Of a stretch of DNA of 64,000 bases, positions 55,985 to 64,000 are shown in pieces (positions within the stretch are counted from its first letter, which is position 1; the number at the start of each line of letters is the position of its first letter). The notes under the pieces were generated by a model, which worked only from the letters and a program-made list of their open reading frames with translations, searched no databases and was not told the origin of the DNA. A program made the position numbers and the translations under genes. The stretch lies in contig NZ_CABPRZ010000008.1 of assembly GCF_902459695.1 (NCBI RefSeq), positions 1 through 64,000 of the forward strand, written 5' to 3'. Source of the stretch: Pandoraea terrae. Its GTDB lineage: Bacteria; Pseudomonadota; Gammaproteobacteria; Burkholderiales; Burkholderiaceae.

Positions 55985-56914
55985 ATGAAAACGTTGAGCG
56001 ACGGGGCGAAGGGTTATCGACGTATCATTCCTTCGTTGACAGCGCTTGTAGAGTTCGAAGCCGTTGCACGGCTAGGCAGCTTTACTCTGGCTGCTCACGA
56101 GCTAGGGGTCAGCCAAGCGGCAGTGAGTCGGCAGGTCAAAATGTTGGAAGAATCGCTTGGCGTATTGCTGTTCCAACGACTATATCGCTCCATCAAACTG
56201 ACAAGAGAGGGCGAAGCGCTTCATGAAGCGGTTGCAGAAGCGATGCAACGAATTGCCGGGGCCTTCGACCACCTGTCAAAAGGTATCGCCGAGAGAGAAC
56301 TGGTTCTGGCAACTACCGCCGCCTTCTCGCATTTTCGTGTCCTTCCTCGGGTGTCAACCTTAAGGCAACAGCACCCGGAAATTAATCTTCGTCTGACAAC
56401 TCAGATGTTCACATCGGATTTGCGGCTCAACGAGGTCGATGTGGCCATTCGGTATGGGGACGGGAAATGGCGGGATGGAACCTCGATATTGCTATTTGAC
56501 GAAGAGGTTTTTCCTGTTTGCTCGCCCGCGTGGCGGGACGCGAATCCTGGTGTGGAGTCCCTTACCGATTTGACGCGGGCAGCGCTGATTGACTACGACT
56601 CAACGTCTGAAGGATGGTTGGCCTGGGACGAATGGTTCAGTGCGCTCGGAGTACGCCCGCCGAAGTTGAAGTATGCGTTGCGCTGTGGTCTCTACACGGA
56701 CGCGGTTCAGGCTACGATGCACGGCCAGGGAGTTGCATTGGGATGGCGGCGCTTGCTGGAGGACCATCTGAGTTCTGGGCGACTCGTGCGATTGACTGAG
56801 GCAACCCTCAAGGTTCGCGACGCATACTTTGCCGTTGTTCCGAACGGCCGCGAGATAACGCGCGAGGTGCGGGTGCTGATTGACTGGCTTCGCGATGCGG
56901 CGCTACCCACCTAA
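55985..56914 (+). CDS. LysR-family regulator (GcvA-like)
   Basis: 309 residues. The HTH 'LTALVEFEAVARLGSFTLAAHELGVSQAAVSRQVKMLEESLG' and 'RSIKLTREGEAL' resemble GcvA, as do 'DVAIRYGDGKWRDGTSILLFDEEVFPVCSP' and 'GQGVALGWRRLLEDHLSSGRLVRL' in the effector domain. GcvA-type regulators often respond to glycine or related compounds. It precedes the Rieske oxygenase operon, the likely target. The start is the ATG at 55985. Confidence 0.88.
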   Translation: MKTLSDGAKGYRRIIPSLTALVEFEAVARLGSFTLAAHELGVSQAAVSRQVKMLEESLGVLLFQRLYRSIKLTREGEALHEAVAEAMQRIAGAFDHLSKGIAERELVLATTAAFSHFRVLPRVSTLRQQHPEINLRLTTQMFTSDLRLNEVDVAIRYGDGKWRDGTSILLFDEEVFPVCSPAWRDANPGVESLTDLTRAALIDYDSTSEGWLAWDEWFSALGVRPPKLKYALRCGLYTDAVQATMHGQGVALGWRRLLEDHLSSGRLVRLTEATLKVRDAYFAVVPNGREITREVRVLIDWLRDAALPT

Positions 56915-57002
56915 AGGCAACCTGCGTCGCATAACGTGAGGTAATGCCAGCTCAAGAATAAAGCGCGTTGACGGGTATTTGGGCCTCTCCAATACTGGGG
57001 TT

Positions 57003-57020
57003 GTGACACGGCAGTGTCAC
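57003..57020. promoter_or_regulatory. Inverted repeat just upstream of the Rieske oxygenase gene
   Basis: GTGACAC-GGCA-GTGTCAC: perfect 7-bp arms, 4-nt spacer, ending 29 bp before the start codon. There is no T-tract. It may be an operator for the adjacent LysR regulator or a leader hairpin. Confidence 0.5.
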
Positions 57021-57049
57021 CCCCAAAAGATGAGAAAAGGAGAGACTCA

Positions 57050-58306
57050 ATGGTAGCAACGCTGCCCCAAACCCACCGCGAACTGCTCGACAGCCGAAAA
57101 TCCGGGCATGGGATGCCCGCCGAGCTTTTCGGACGGCAGGATGTGTTCGAGACGGATGTCGACGTTTTCTTCCAGAAGCTGTGGCTTTTTGTTGCAGTGA
57201 CGGCCGACGTTCCTGAGCCTGGCGACGTCTACACGGTCGATATCGGCAAGTCGTCCATCATGATTCTGCGTGATGACGACGAGAATGTCCGCGCTTACCG
57301 GAACGTCTGCCGGCATCGCGGCGCGCGCTTGAAGCCGGCCGGCAAGTCGACTGTCGGCATGCTGGTCTGCCCGTATCACCAGTGGACATACGATCTGGAT
57401 GGCAGTCTGCGCCATGCGACGCACATGGGCAAGGAATTCGATACGAAATGCCGAAGCCTGATCCCTGTGCATGTCAAGGTGGTCGGCGCGCATATCTTCG
57501 TTTGCCTGGCCGACGAGGCGCCGGAGGATTTCTCGAAGCTCGAGACAATCATGACGCCGCGCTTCGCGGCGCACGACATGCAGCGCACGAAGATCGCGCA
57601 CGAGATGACGATTGTCGAGAACGGCAACTGGAAGCTCGTCATGGAGAACAACCGTGAGTGCTACCACTGCGCCGGTACGCATCCGGAACTGACGCAGTCG
57701 TTCCTGGCGCACGACTTCGGGTTCTGTCCGGACGGGCAAAGCGAGGACGCGCTGCGCGATTACAACGAGTACCTCGCGCGTAGTGCGGCCCGCAAGGAAG
57801 AGTGGGAGAAGGACGGCTATATCTGCGAAGCGTTCGAATCGGTCGATGAGAACGTCGAGACGAATTTCCGGTCCCAGCGGCTGGCGATTGCGGGGGACTG
57901 TGAATCGCAGACGATGGATACCAAGGTTGCATCCACGAAATTGCTGGGCAACCTGCGGCGCCGCGATCTTGGCGATATGCACATGTGGACGCATCACTCG
58001 TGGACCCACGTGATGAGCGACCACGCAGTCGTCGCGTACATTCTGCCGCTCGCCCCGGACAAGACGGTGGTGCGCACGATGTGGCTGGTGCATGAAGATG
58101 CGGTCGAGGGTGTCGACTACGACGTGAAAAATCTGACGGAAGTGTGGACTGCGACCACTCAGCAGGATGCGAACCTCGTCGCAATCACGCATAGCGGCAC
58201 GCAGGACCCGGGCTATATTCCGGGACCGTACTCGGCGTACACGGAAGGCGCGCTCGATCAGTTTGCGCGTTGGTATGACGCGCGCCTGAAGGCGCAAGGC
58301 GTGTGA
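57050..58306 (+). CDS. Rieske non-heme iron oxygenase, betaine-demethylase type (GbcA/Stc2-like)
   Basis: 418 residues. The Rieske cluster ligands are C87-x-H89 and C107-x2-H110 ('CRHRGARLKP', 'CPYHQWTYDLDG'). The mononuclear iron site is in 'NWKLVMENNRECYHCAGTHPEL', the motif shared by glycine-betaine (GbcA) and stachydrine (Stc2) demethylases. It should remove an N-methyl group as formaldehyde, using electrons from the reductase encoded 8 bp downstream. AAAGGAGAG precedes the ATG at 57050. Substrate unresolved: glycine betaine, proline betaine or another quaternary amine; carnitine-type enzymes are less similar. Confidence 0.85.
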   Translation: MVATLPQTHRELLDSRKSGHGMPAELFGRQDVFETDVDVFFQKLWLFVAVTADVPEPGDVYTVDIGKSSIMILRDDDENVRAYRNVCRHRGARLKPAGKSTVGMLVCPYHQWTYDLDGSLRHATHMGKEFDTKCRSLIPVHVKVVGAHIFVCLADEAPEDFSKLETIMTPRFAAHDMQRTKIAHEMTIVENGNWKLVMENNRECYHCAGTHPELTQSFLAHDFGFCPDGQSEDALRDYNEYLARSAARKEEWEKDGYICEAFESVDENVETNFRSQRLAIAGDCESQTMDTKVASTKLLGNLRRRDLGDMHMWTHHSWTHVMSDHAVVAYILPLAPDKTVVRTMWLVHEDAVEGVDYDVKNLTEVWTATTQQDANLVAITHSGTQDPGYIPGPYSAYTEGALDQFARWYDARLKAQGV

Positions 58307-58314
58307 GTTCGATC

Positions 58315-59466
58315 ATGAACGTCAACGAGAAATTCTGCGGGGCCGAGCCGGCATCCATGGTAGCCGACTGTTTTACGGATCCGAGCACCTGGGAGCGCGC
58401 CGACGCGCAGTGGGGCAGCCATGAACGGAAGGCGTTGGTGTGCCGCCGGGTACGCAACGAGACGCACGATGTCCGGACGTTTGTTTTCAGCTCTGAGGAC
58501 AAGCGGGCATTCGGCCATGAGCCGGGTCAGTTCATTACGGTGTCGGTCGACATCAACGGAGAAGCGGTCAGCCGCTGCTACACCATTTCGTCGCCGCCGA
58601 CGCGGCCGTACACGCTGTCGATCACGGTCAAGCGTACGCCCGGCGGGATCATGTCGAACTGGTTGCATGACAACATGAAACCCGGTGTCGTGCTACACGC
58701 GTTCGGTCCGGCCGGCATTTTCACGCCGGCTTCCGCGCCGGCCGGGAAATTGCTGTATCTGTCCGCCGGCTCGGGCGTGACGCCGCTGATGTCGATGACC
58801 CGAGCTGCATTCGATCTCGGATTGAACCGGGACATCGTGTTCGTTCATAGCGCGAGAACGCCCGATGACATTATCTTCCGCGACGAACTGACCAAGCTGA
58901 GTGCGGAGGCCGACAACCTCAAAGTCATTCACGTGTGCGAAGGTGTGGGAACCGAGGCTGACTGGCGCGGCCCGACCGGCAGGCTGAGTCTTGAACTGTT
59001 GGAAAAGCACGTGCCGGACTTTCGGGGGCGCGAGGTGTTTACCTGCGGCCCTGCCGGCTATATGAATGCCGTGAAGGAAGTCCTGCTGCGGGGCGGCCAT
59101 GATCCCGCCCGGTACCATCAGGAAAGCTTCAATTTTGCTGAAACGGTGGAGCCGGTCGCAGAAATCGACGCCGCACCGCAAAACACGGAGCAATCGACCG
59201 GCGGCACTTATACGGTCCGTCTTGCGAAGTCGGGAAAGACGTTCACGATGAGTAGCTCCGAGACGGTGCTCGCTGCCGCACGAAAGGCAGGCGCCGCGCT
59301 GCCGTCCTCATGTGCCCAGGGCATTTGTGGAACATGCAAGACTGCAGTGCTCGAGGGTACCGTCGACATGAAGCACAACGGCGGGATTCGGCAGCGGGAA
59401 ATCGATAAAGGTTTCCGTTTGATGTGCTGCAGCCGTCCTACGTCTGATCTCGTGCTGGACCTGTAG
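58315..59466 (+). CDS. Oxygenase reductase component (FAD / NAD(P)H / [2Fe-2S], GbcB-like)
   Basis: 383 residues in the order FAD domain ('CYTISSPPTRPYTLSITVKR' carries the RxYS-type motif), NAD(P)H domain ('LYLSAGSGVTPLMSM', 'FTCGPAGYMNAV') and C-terminal plant-type ferredoxin ('SSCAQGICGTCK', then 'MCCSRP') with four cluster Cys. This is the GbcB-type partner of the preceding Rieske oxygenase, passing electrons from NAD(P)H to it. The start is the ATG at 58315. Confidence 0.9.
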   Translation: MNVNEKFCGAEPASMVADCFTDPSTWERADAQWGSHERKALVCRRVRNETHDVRTFVFSSEDKRAFGHEPGQFITVSVDINGEAVSRCYTISSPPTRPYTLSITVKRTPGGIMSNWLHDNMKPGVVLHAFGPAGIFTPASAPAGKLLYLSAGSGVTPLMSMTRAAFDLGLNRDIVFVHSARTPDDIIFRDELTKLSAEADNLKVIHVCEGVGTEADWRGPTGRLSLELLEKHVPDFRGREVFTCGPAGYMNAVKEVLLRGGHDPARYHQESFNFAETVEPVAEIDAAPQNTEQSTGGTYTVRLAKSGKTFTMSSSETVLAAARKAGAALPSSCAQGICGTCKTAVLEGTVDMKHNGGIRQREIDKGFRLMCCSRPTSDLVLDL

Positions 59467-59522
59467 AGAAACTCAGGGTCGTCAGAACCCGCAAGTGGCG
59501 AGCAACACAAGGAGACATTACC

Positions 59523-60896
59523 GTGTCAAAGGCTCTTCCCTCCATACCTTCTGCGCCTGTGCACCGCACAACAGCGCTGTCCGGCAAGCACCGAAAATTC
59601 CTGACGAAGCTCACTGGCGTGATTTCAGGCGGGATGTTCATTGATGGTTTTATCCTTGGTTGCATTGGAATCGTCATGCCAGCCATTACCGACGACTTGC
59701 ATCTATCCGTCGTCTGGCAGGGATTGATTGGTGCGTCGGCGCTTATCGGCATCTTCATCGGAGGCCCACTCGGGGGGGCGCTGGCCGACAGGGTAGGGCG
59801 GCGGCCAATGTTCACAATCGATCTGGCAATTTTCGTGGTCGGGTCAGTTGCGCAGTTCTTCGTTACCGACGCCTGGCAACTCTTTGCCGTGCGCGTATTG
59901 ATGGGTATTGCAATCGGCGCCGATTACTCGATAGGGTGGCCACTGCTCGCGGAATTCGCTCCGGCACGCCTGCGGGGTAAACTGCTTGCGGTTCTCGAGT
60001 TGGCTTGGTATTTGGGGTACCTCATCTCCTACGCAGTCGGCTACGGGTTAACCGTCTCCTCGATGGCTGGCTGGCACGTGATCCTGGGCTTGAGTACGAT
60101 CCCGACGGTCATCGTCTTCCTGCTGCGTCTTGGAACTCCCGAGTCTCCGCGATGGCTGATGAGTCAGGGCCGAATCGACGAGGCGAAAGCGCTTGCAGCG
60201 GAGCACATGGAGCACGACGAGCAGAGCGATCTTCAGCTGCAAAGAACCATGGGGAAGCAGGGATTCGGTCGCCTATTCTCCGCTGATTACATCAAAACCA
60301 CGATTTTCGTTTCGATCTTCTGGGTATGTAACGTCACTCCGTACTTTGCTATCGGCTCTTTCGCGCCGATCGTCCTGGAGCGGCTCGGCCTCAAGGAAGG
60401 GCTGTCGGGCGGCCTGGTTCTCAACGGGGTCGCTGTTTTGGGTACGATCATCGCGGTGGTATTCATCGAGCGAGTCGGTCGACGCAAGCTGGCTATTCCA
60501 CCTTTCTTCATTTCCACAGTTGCGCTGATTTGCGTTGCTTTGCTTTCTCACGCCTCGTCCACCATCATTCTCATCTGCTTCTTTACTTTCTCTCTGGTGA
60601 ACGCAATCTCCACGACGCTGACTGGCGTCTATCCTGGCGAGGTGTTTCCTACCGAAATTCGAGGTATAGGTGTCGGATTCGCAACAGCCTTTTCTCGCAT
60701 CGGGGCTGCCATGGGGACGTTTCTCCTGCCTCTGGTCATCAGCGCCCTCGGCATCAGCGCGGCGATGCTCATGGCGGCAGGCATCAGCCTCGTCGGTGGC
60801 ATCGTTTCATACGTGCTCGCACCGGAGACCAAGGGCAAATTGCTGAGCGAAGTGTCAGCTCCCCAGCGAAGCGAGTCCGGTCGCTCTGCGATCTGA
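59523..60896 (+). CDS. MFS transporter (sugar-porter-like)
   Basis: 457 residues, 12 predicted membrane segments. It has 'GGPLGGALADRVGRRPMFTIDL' (MFS motif A), 'LLAEFAPARLRGKLLAVLELAWYLGYL', 'GTPESPRWLMSQGRIDEA' and 'GVYPGEVFPTEIRGIGVGFATAFSRIGAA' (PEVFPTEIRG motif). GTG start at 59523 with AAGGAGA upstream. It is the third gene of the Rieske operon and probably imports its substrate. Confidence 0.88.
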   Translation: MSKALPSIPSAPVHRTTALSGKHRKFLTKLTGVISGGMFIDGFILGCIGIVMPAITDDLHLSVVWQGLIGASALIGIFIGGPLGGALADRVGRRPMFTIDLAIFVVGSVAQFFVTDAWQLFAVRVLMGIAIGADYSIGWPLLAEFAPARLRGKLLAVLELAWYLGYLISYAVGYGLTVSSMAGWHVILGLSTIPTVIVFLLRLGTPESPRWLMSQGRIDEAKALAAEHMEHDEQSDLQLQRTMGKQGFGRLFSADYIKTTIFVSIFWVCNVTPYFAIGSFAPIVLERLGLKEGLSGGLVLNGVAVLGTIIAVVFIERVGRRKLAIPPFFISTVALICVALLSHASSTIILICFFTFSLVNAISTTLTGVYPGEVFPTEIRGIGVGFATAFSRIGAAMGTFLLPLVISALGISAAMLMAAGISLVGGIVSYVLAPETKGKLLSEVSAPQRSESGRSAI

Positions 60897-60982
60897 AATC
60901 GGCTCCGCGACATCGAACGTGCGCGGACGCTCCTGCCGTTCAGGAGCATGTTTGAATGGGACTTTGCTGAAGCCTTTTGGCC

Positions 60983-62167
60983 CTACCGAAGGGGGCAGGT
61001 CAACGCGGACGCACTATTTTCACAGTCTTGACTCTCAAGGCGCGCACGAATCAAGGCGATGAGGGTATCAACATCTGCTTCATTGTTAAACAAACCGAAC
61101 GAAACGCGGATTCCATCTCGCTCTGGGGAAACCCGAACATTGTGTTTGGCGAAATACGGTATCCAATCCATGGGGAGCATCAGCACGTAGATATGGGCAC
61201 GATGTCGTCGGTCTCTGGGACCAGCCAGTCCAACCCCAAGCGCATCCAGTCCCGCAATCAGCTTGTCACCCAAATTGATGACGTGGGCTTCAATACTTTG
61301 CGTGCCGATATCGGTAATTAACGTTAACGAGGCGCCGAGCGCATGAATATCCGGAAGATTGAAATTCCCCAACTCGAATCGTCTTGCGCCGGGGCGCAGG
61401 GCCAAGTCGTCAGGGCGCGCAATGAAATCAGCCGGCGGATTCTCCAAACCGGCGGTGGCAAGGTATGCCGGATGCAATTCAGATAGATTTCGGTCAACGT
61501 ACAGGAACCCCAATCCCTGCGGCACCAGCAATCCTTTATGGCAGCCGGCCGCTAACATCGAAACGCCCATCGCTTTCACGTCGATCGGCAAGACACCCAC
61601 AGATTGCATTGCATCGACGACCAGGTAGAGCCGCCGGCTCTTACATAATGTGCCGATGGACGCGATATCGTGACGCTGGCCTGCGTGAAACGTAACGTGA
61701 GAAAGAGAGATGACGCGTGTACGACTATCGATATGGGGCGCGAACGTTTCCGCCGACGCGACGTCCGTCTCAAGCTTGATGAAACGAATATCAACGCCCT
61801 TACGCTTGAGATTCAGCCAGGCGTAAGCATTGTTAGGATGGTCACCCTCAATCATAAGCACGTTGTCACCCGGCTTGAGGTCGATGGCGTTTGCCGCGAT
61901 ATTCAAGCCCTCAGACGTGTTTTTGGTGTAAGCAATCTCATCGGGGGCCGCCCCAATAAAGTTCGCGAGGCGGGCGCGTACGACTTCCACGCGCTCCAGC
62001 CAAACTGGCTTAGGGCCCGCCATCTCGTAGCCTTCCGTGAAGAACTGCTCCAGTGCTGCGCGCACCCGAATACATAGAGGAGTCTGGTGGGCTGAATCCA
62101 GGTAGAGCATTCGGTTAGTGACGGGAAACTCGATGCGGATTGCCGTGTTGTCAAGAAAGTTCGTCAT
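60983..62167 (-). CDS. Class V aminotransferase / cysteine-desulfurase-like PLP enzyme
   Basis: 394 residues. 'MLYLDSAHQTPLCIRVRAALEQFF', 'IAYTKNTSEGLNIAANAI', 'VLMIEGDHPNNAYAW' and the PLP Lys in 'MLAAGCHKGLLVPQGLGFLYV' mark the isopenicillin-N-epimerase/SufS-like branch. There is no conserved desulfurase active-site Cys that I can identify, so a transaminase, epimerase or C-S lyase role is possible. The start is the ATG at 62167; the frame extends to 62221. Convergent with the MFS gene. Confidence 0.8.
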   Translation of the reverse strand: MTNFLDNTAIRIEFPVTNRMLYLDSAHQTPLCIRVRAALEQFFTEGYEMAGPKPVWLERVEVVRARLANFIGAAPDEIAYTKNTSEGLNIAANAIDLKPGDNVLMIEGDHPNNAYAWLNLKRKGVDIRFIKLETDVASAETFAPHIDSRTRVISLSHVTFHAGQRHDIASIGTLCKSRRLYLVVDAMQSVGVLPIDVKAMGVSMLAAGCHKGLLVPQGLGFLYVDRNLSELHPAYLATAGLENPPADFIARPDDLALRPGARRFELGNFNLPDIHALGASLTLITDIGTQSIEAHVINLGDKLIAGLDALGVGLAGPRDRRHRAHIYVLMLPMDWIPYFAKHNVRVSPERDGIRVSFGLFNNEADVDTLIALIRARLESQDCENSASALTCPLR

Positions 62168-62267
62168 GGAGGGCTCTGAGCGACTACGTGCGACATGTGT
62201 CGCGAATGGAAAAAGGTGCATCCGGATAGTTCGACTGGCGTGAAGCCACTAGCTGGCACGGGCACGA

Positions 62268-63575
62268 CTAGTGCAGCTTCACGCGAGGCATGCCTACGCG
62301 CCTCAAACCATGCACAAGGGAGTCGATAAGCATGCGCCTTACCCCCGCTACCGTGGCGAGGTGCTTACGGTACAGGGCGGCATACATGAATTTGGCAATC
62401 AGGCCTTCAATCATGATGCTTCCGCCGATGACACCACCCATTAAGTTGCCAACCGCTGACGCTGCCCCTAACGACACGAGGGAGCCACGGTCGGAGTACT
62501 TGAATTCGCGTGGAGAAAAACCGCTCACGCGAGCTCGCAGGGACTTCGCCAGAAACGCCGCTTGCTGGTGCGCTGCCTGCGCGCGGGGTGGCACAAACCG
62601 GTCGTCCTTCCAGGAGCAACAAGCACAGTCGCCGAATGCAAAAATGTTTGAATCGGTTTGGCTTTGCAGGCTTCGTGTCACCTTGACCTGGTTAATTCGA
62701 TTGACCTCGATACCATCCAGGTTTGCCAGCAAATCCGGCGCCTTGATGCCAGCCGCCCATATGGTGATATCTGCCGGCACACACGAACCGCTCTTCGTTG
62801 TGACCGAATCCCTATCCACCTTAGTGACAGGGTCTCCGACTGAAACTTGAATGCCAAGCTTTCGCAGAAGGTCAGTCGTTATCGTCGCTACGCGGGGTGA
62901 CAACGCCGGAAGCAGGCGAGGCCCGGCTTCCAGCAAAGTGATGTTGATATCGCTCTCCTGATTTGCCGCATGGAGACCGAATTTACGAAAAGCCTTCTCC
63001 ATTCGGCGAAGCTCAGCCGACAGTTCAACACCCGTGGCACCACCCCCAATGATTGCGACGTTGACAACTCCTGGAAAGTTAATTTCGCAGCTTTTTGAGC
63101 CCTTCCGGATACAAGTCTGCAGGAGACGCCGCCGTAGCTTCTCTGCTTGCTCTGGCGTATCGAGGGGAATGGCGTTGGCTTGTGCGCCGGGCACACCAAA
63201 GAAATGCGTCTGGCTGCCCAAGGCCAATACCAAGTTATCATAGGTCAGCTCTCGAGGTGGAAGAACCTCCTCCCTCGACTCGGCGTCTAATACCGCCGCC
63301 AGACGCAGGGATTTGGAGGCTCGGTCCAGCCCGACAAGCTCTCCAAGCGTGAACTCGAAATGATGCCAGTGGGCCTGTGCAGCATATTCCAACTGGTGGG
63401 CATTCGTATCCAGGCTGCCCGTTGCCACTTCGTGAAGCAATGGCTTCCAGATATGCGTCGGACAGCGGTCGACGAGTGTCACGTTGGCCCGTCCGGATTT
63501 GCCGAGAGTATCGCCAAGACGCGTGGCAAGTTCTAGCCCGCCGGCGCCGCCACCTACGATTACGATGCGATGCAT
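62268..63575 (-). CDS. Type II NADH dehydrogenase (NDH-2 family)
   Basis: 435 residues with two Rossmann motifs: 'IVIVGGGAGGLELATRLGDTLG' (FAD) and 'VNVAIIGGGATGVELSAELRRM' (NADH), plus 'NIFAFGDCACC' and a hydrophobic/amphipathic C terminus ('GSIMIEGLIAKFMYAALYRKHLATVAG') that anchors NDH-2 in the membrane. It transfers electrons from NADH to quinone without pumping protons. The start is the ATG at 63575. Confidence 0.88.
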   Translation of the reverse strand: MHRIVIVGGGAGGLELATRLGDTLGKSGRANVTLVDRCPTHIWKPLLHEVATGSLDTNAHQLEYAAQAHWHHFEFTLGELVGLDRASKSLRLAAVLDAESREEVLPPRELTYDNLVLALGSQTHFFGVPGAQANAIPLDTPEQAEKLRRRLLQTCIRKGSKSCEINFPGVVNVAIIGGGATGVELSAELRRMEKAFRKFGLHAANQESDINITLLEAGPRLLPALSPRVATITTDLLRKLGIQVSVGDPVTKVDRDSVTTKSGSCVPADITIWAAGIKAPDLLANLDGIEVNRINQVKVTRSLQSQTDSNIFAFGDCACCSWKDDRFVPPRAQAAHQQAAFLAKSLRARVSGFSPREFKYSDRGSLVSLGAASAVGNLMGGVIGGSIMIEGLIAKFMYAALYRKHLATVAGVRRMLIDSLVHGLRRVGMPRVKLH

Positions 63576-63601
63576 TGCAATGCCTATCAATCCGGTTGGG
63601 G

Positions 63602-63799
63602 CTAGTTGTAGCCGAGGATGGCGATGCCCGAAACGTCAGCGCGGTCCATCACGTTTCCAGCCAACAAAGACGTAGGCGCTTGAAGTAAGCTCATGTACAA
63701 AGACGGCTGGCGTTGCTCGCGCGGGCGGCCCGGCGGCGGGGTGAGTTGGCGCTCTGCGTCTCGCGACATCAAGGCATGGATATGTTCATCGAAGTTCAT
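63602..63799 (-). CDS. Small protein of unknown function
   Basis: 65 residues (MNFDEHIHALMSRDAERQL...GIAILGYN), no membrane segment or recognised motif; Pro/Arg/Gln-rich in the middle. Its ATG overlaps the stop of the upstream ORF (ATGA at 63796-63799), and it ends 26 bp before the NDH-2 start, so the three genes look co-transcribed. Coding status rests on this tight packing. Confidence 0.5.
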   Translation of the reverse strand: MNFDEHIHALMSRDAERQLTPPPGRPREQRQPSLYMSLLQAPTSLLAGNVMDRADVSGIAILGYN

Positions 63800-64000
63800 T
63801 TGAACACCGGTTGGATGATGGTGGTAATGAGCTGAACAATCGCCAGATGCGTTGCCTCTGGAATGCCATCGACGTTACCGTCAATAACGTTTGTCACCGA
63901 GTTAATCAGCCCGACGTCGACTCCTCGGCGGAGCAACGCACTTTCAAGTGCAGGTGTGTGGGCTAGCGGGGGCCTGCCGAGTCGCGCGGCAAATGCGCCG
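63796..64000 (-). CDS. Partial ORF running off the window edge, unknown function
   Basis: 67 C-terminal codons are visible, open to the window end: '..AARLGRPPLAHTPALESALLRRG' then 'VDVGLINSVTNVIDGNVDG' and '..LAIVQLITTIIQPVFK'. No family recognised. It is coupled by an ATGA overlap to the 65-residue protein downstream. Confidence 0.5.
   Translation of the reverse strand, partial: GAFAARLGRPPLAHTPALESALLRRGVDVGLINSVTNVIDGNVDGIPEATHLAIVQLITTIIQPVFK

Noticed and set aside
1-64000. tRNA genes, rRNA, CRISPR arrays, classical integrase-type attachment sites
   Set aside because: None could be recognised by eye. tRNA absence was judged from the lack of T-loop-like GGTTCGA contexts with plausible cloverleaf partners, so a computed scan could still find one.

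Overview
The window looks like a chromosomal segment of a high-G+C betaproteobacterium of the Burkholderiaceae, most likely Pandoraea or a close relative. This is inferred from the protein sequences (Burkholderia-type porin, slt / NDUFA9-like / gst / cca and folB-ttcA-glmU-glmS gene order, FHA/CdiA-type exoprotein) and from the GC-rich third codon positions of the left half. No rRNA, tRNA or CRISPR array was seen.

Layout. (1) 1-3.1 kb: an IS5-family transposase gene split by a group II intron (462-2659). The intron maturase carries an in-frame TAG and has no HNH endonuclease domain. (2) 3.4-10.7 kb, minus strand: a two-partner-secretion / contact-dependent-inhibition exoprotein (cdiA-like), frameshifted near 7.0 kb. 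It has a lower-GC C-terminal toxin region and an overlapping small membrane immunity-like gene. No cdiB transporter gene is in the window. (3) 11.2-15.7 kb: a MocR-type regulator divergent from a beta-alanine:pyruvate aminotransferase / (methyl)malonate-semialdehyde dehydrogenase pair. (4) 15.8-18.8 kb: fthC-pxpBCA (5-oxoprolinase). (5) 18.9-32.0 kb: backbone housekeeping genes: slt, NDUFA9-like, gst, cca, a glutamate/aspartate-type binding protein, DUF2905, MidA-like methyltransferase, pteridine reductase-like SDR, folB, ttcA, glmU, glmS.

(6) At 32.05-32.22 kb, about 25 bp past the glmS stop (the attTn7 position), lies a ~170-bp relic. It has 10-bp terminal inverted repeats and three inward-pointing 12-bp repeats, as expected for the ends of a Tn7-like transposon. 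(7) From there to the window end the sequence is visibly less GC-rich. It holds accessory amino-acid / N-methylated-amine catabolism genes with several broken genes: a HAD hydrolase frameshifted at a 9-G tract, an ornithine-cyclodeaminase-family gene without a usable start, a LysR fragment and an etfB fragment.

The accessory region appears to work as a set of transport and oxidation modules. One cluster (33.5-41.4 kb) pairs a PLP-dependent hydroxyaspartate/threonine dehydratase and a BhcD-like reductase with RidA, two FAD amine/amino-acid oxidases, HutD and an MFS carrier. A second (42.8-54.6 kb) pairs a BetI-like TetR regulator and palindromic operators with a stand-alone glutamate-semialdehyde dehydrogenase, a spermidine/putrescine-type ABC importer, a PutA and a cupin. 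The aldehyde-dehydrogenase domain of this PutA has lost its catalytic Cys, Glu and Asn, so the stand-alone dehydrogenase probably replaces it. A third (54.7-60.9 kb) pairs a porin and a GcvA-like LysR regulator with a Rieske oxygenase plus reductase of the betaine-demethylase type and an MFS carrier. The last genes are a class V aminotransferase, a type II NADH dehydrogenase and two small unknown ORFs running off the edge.
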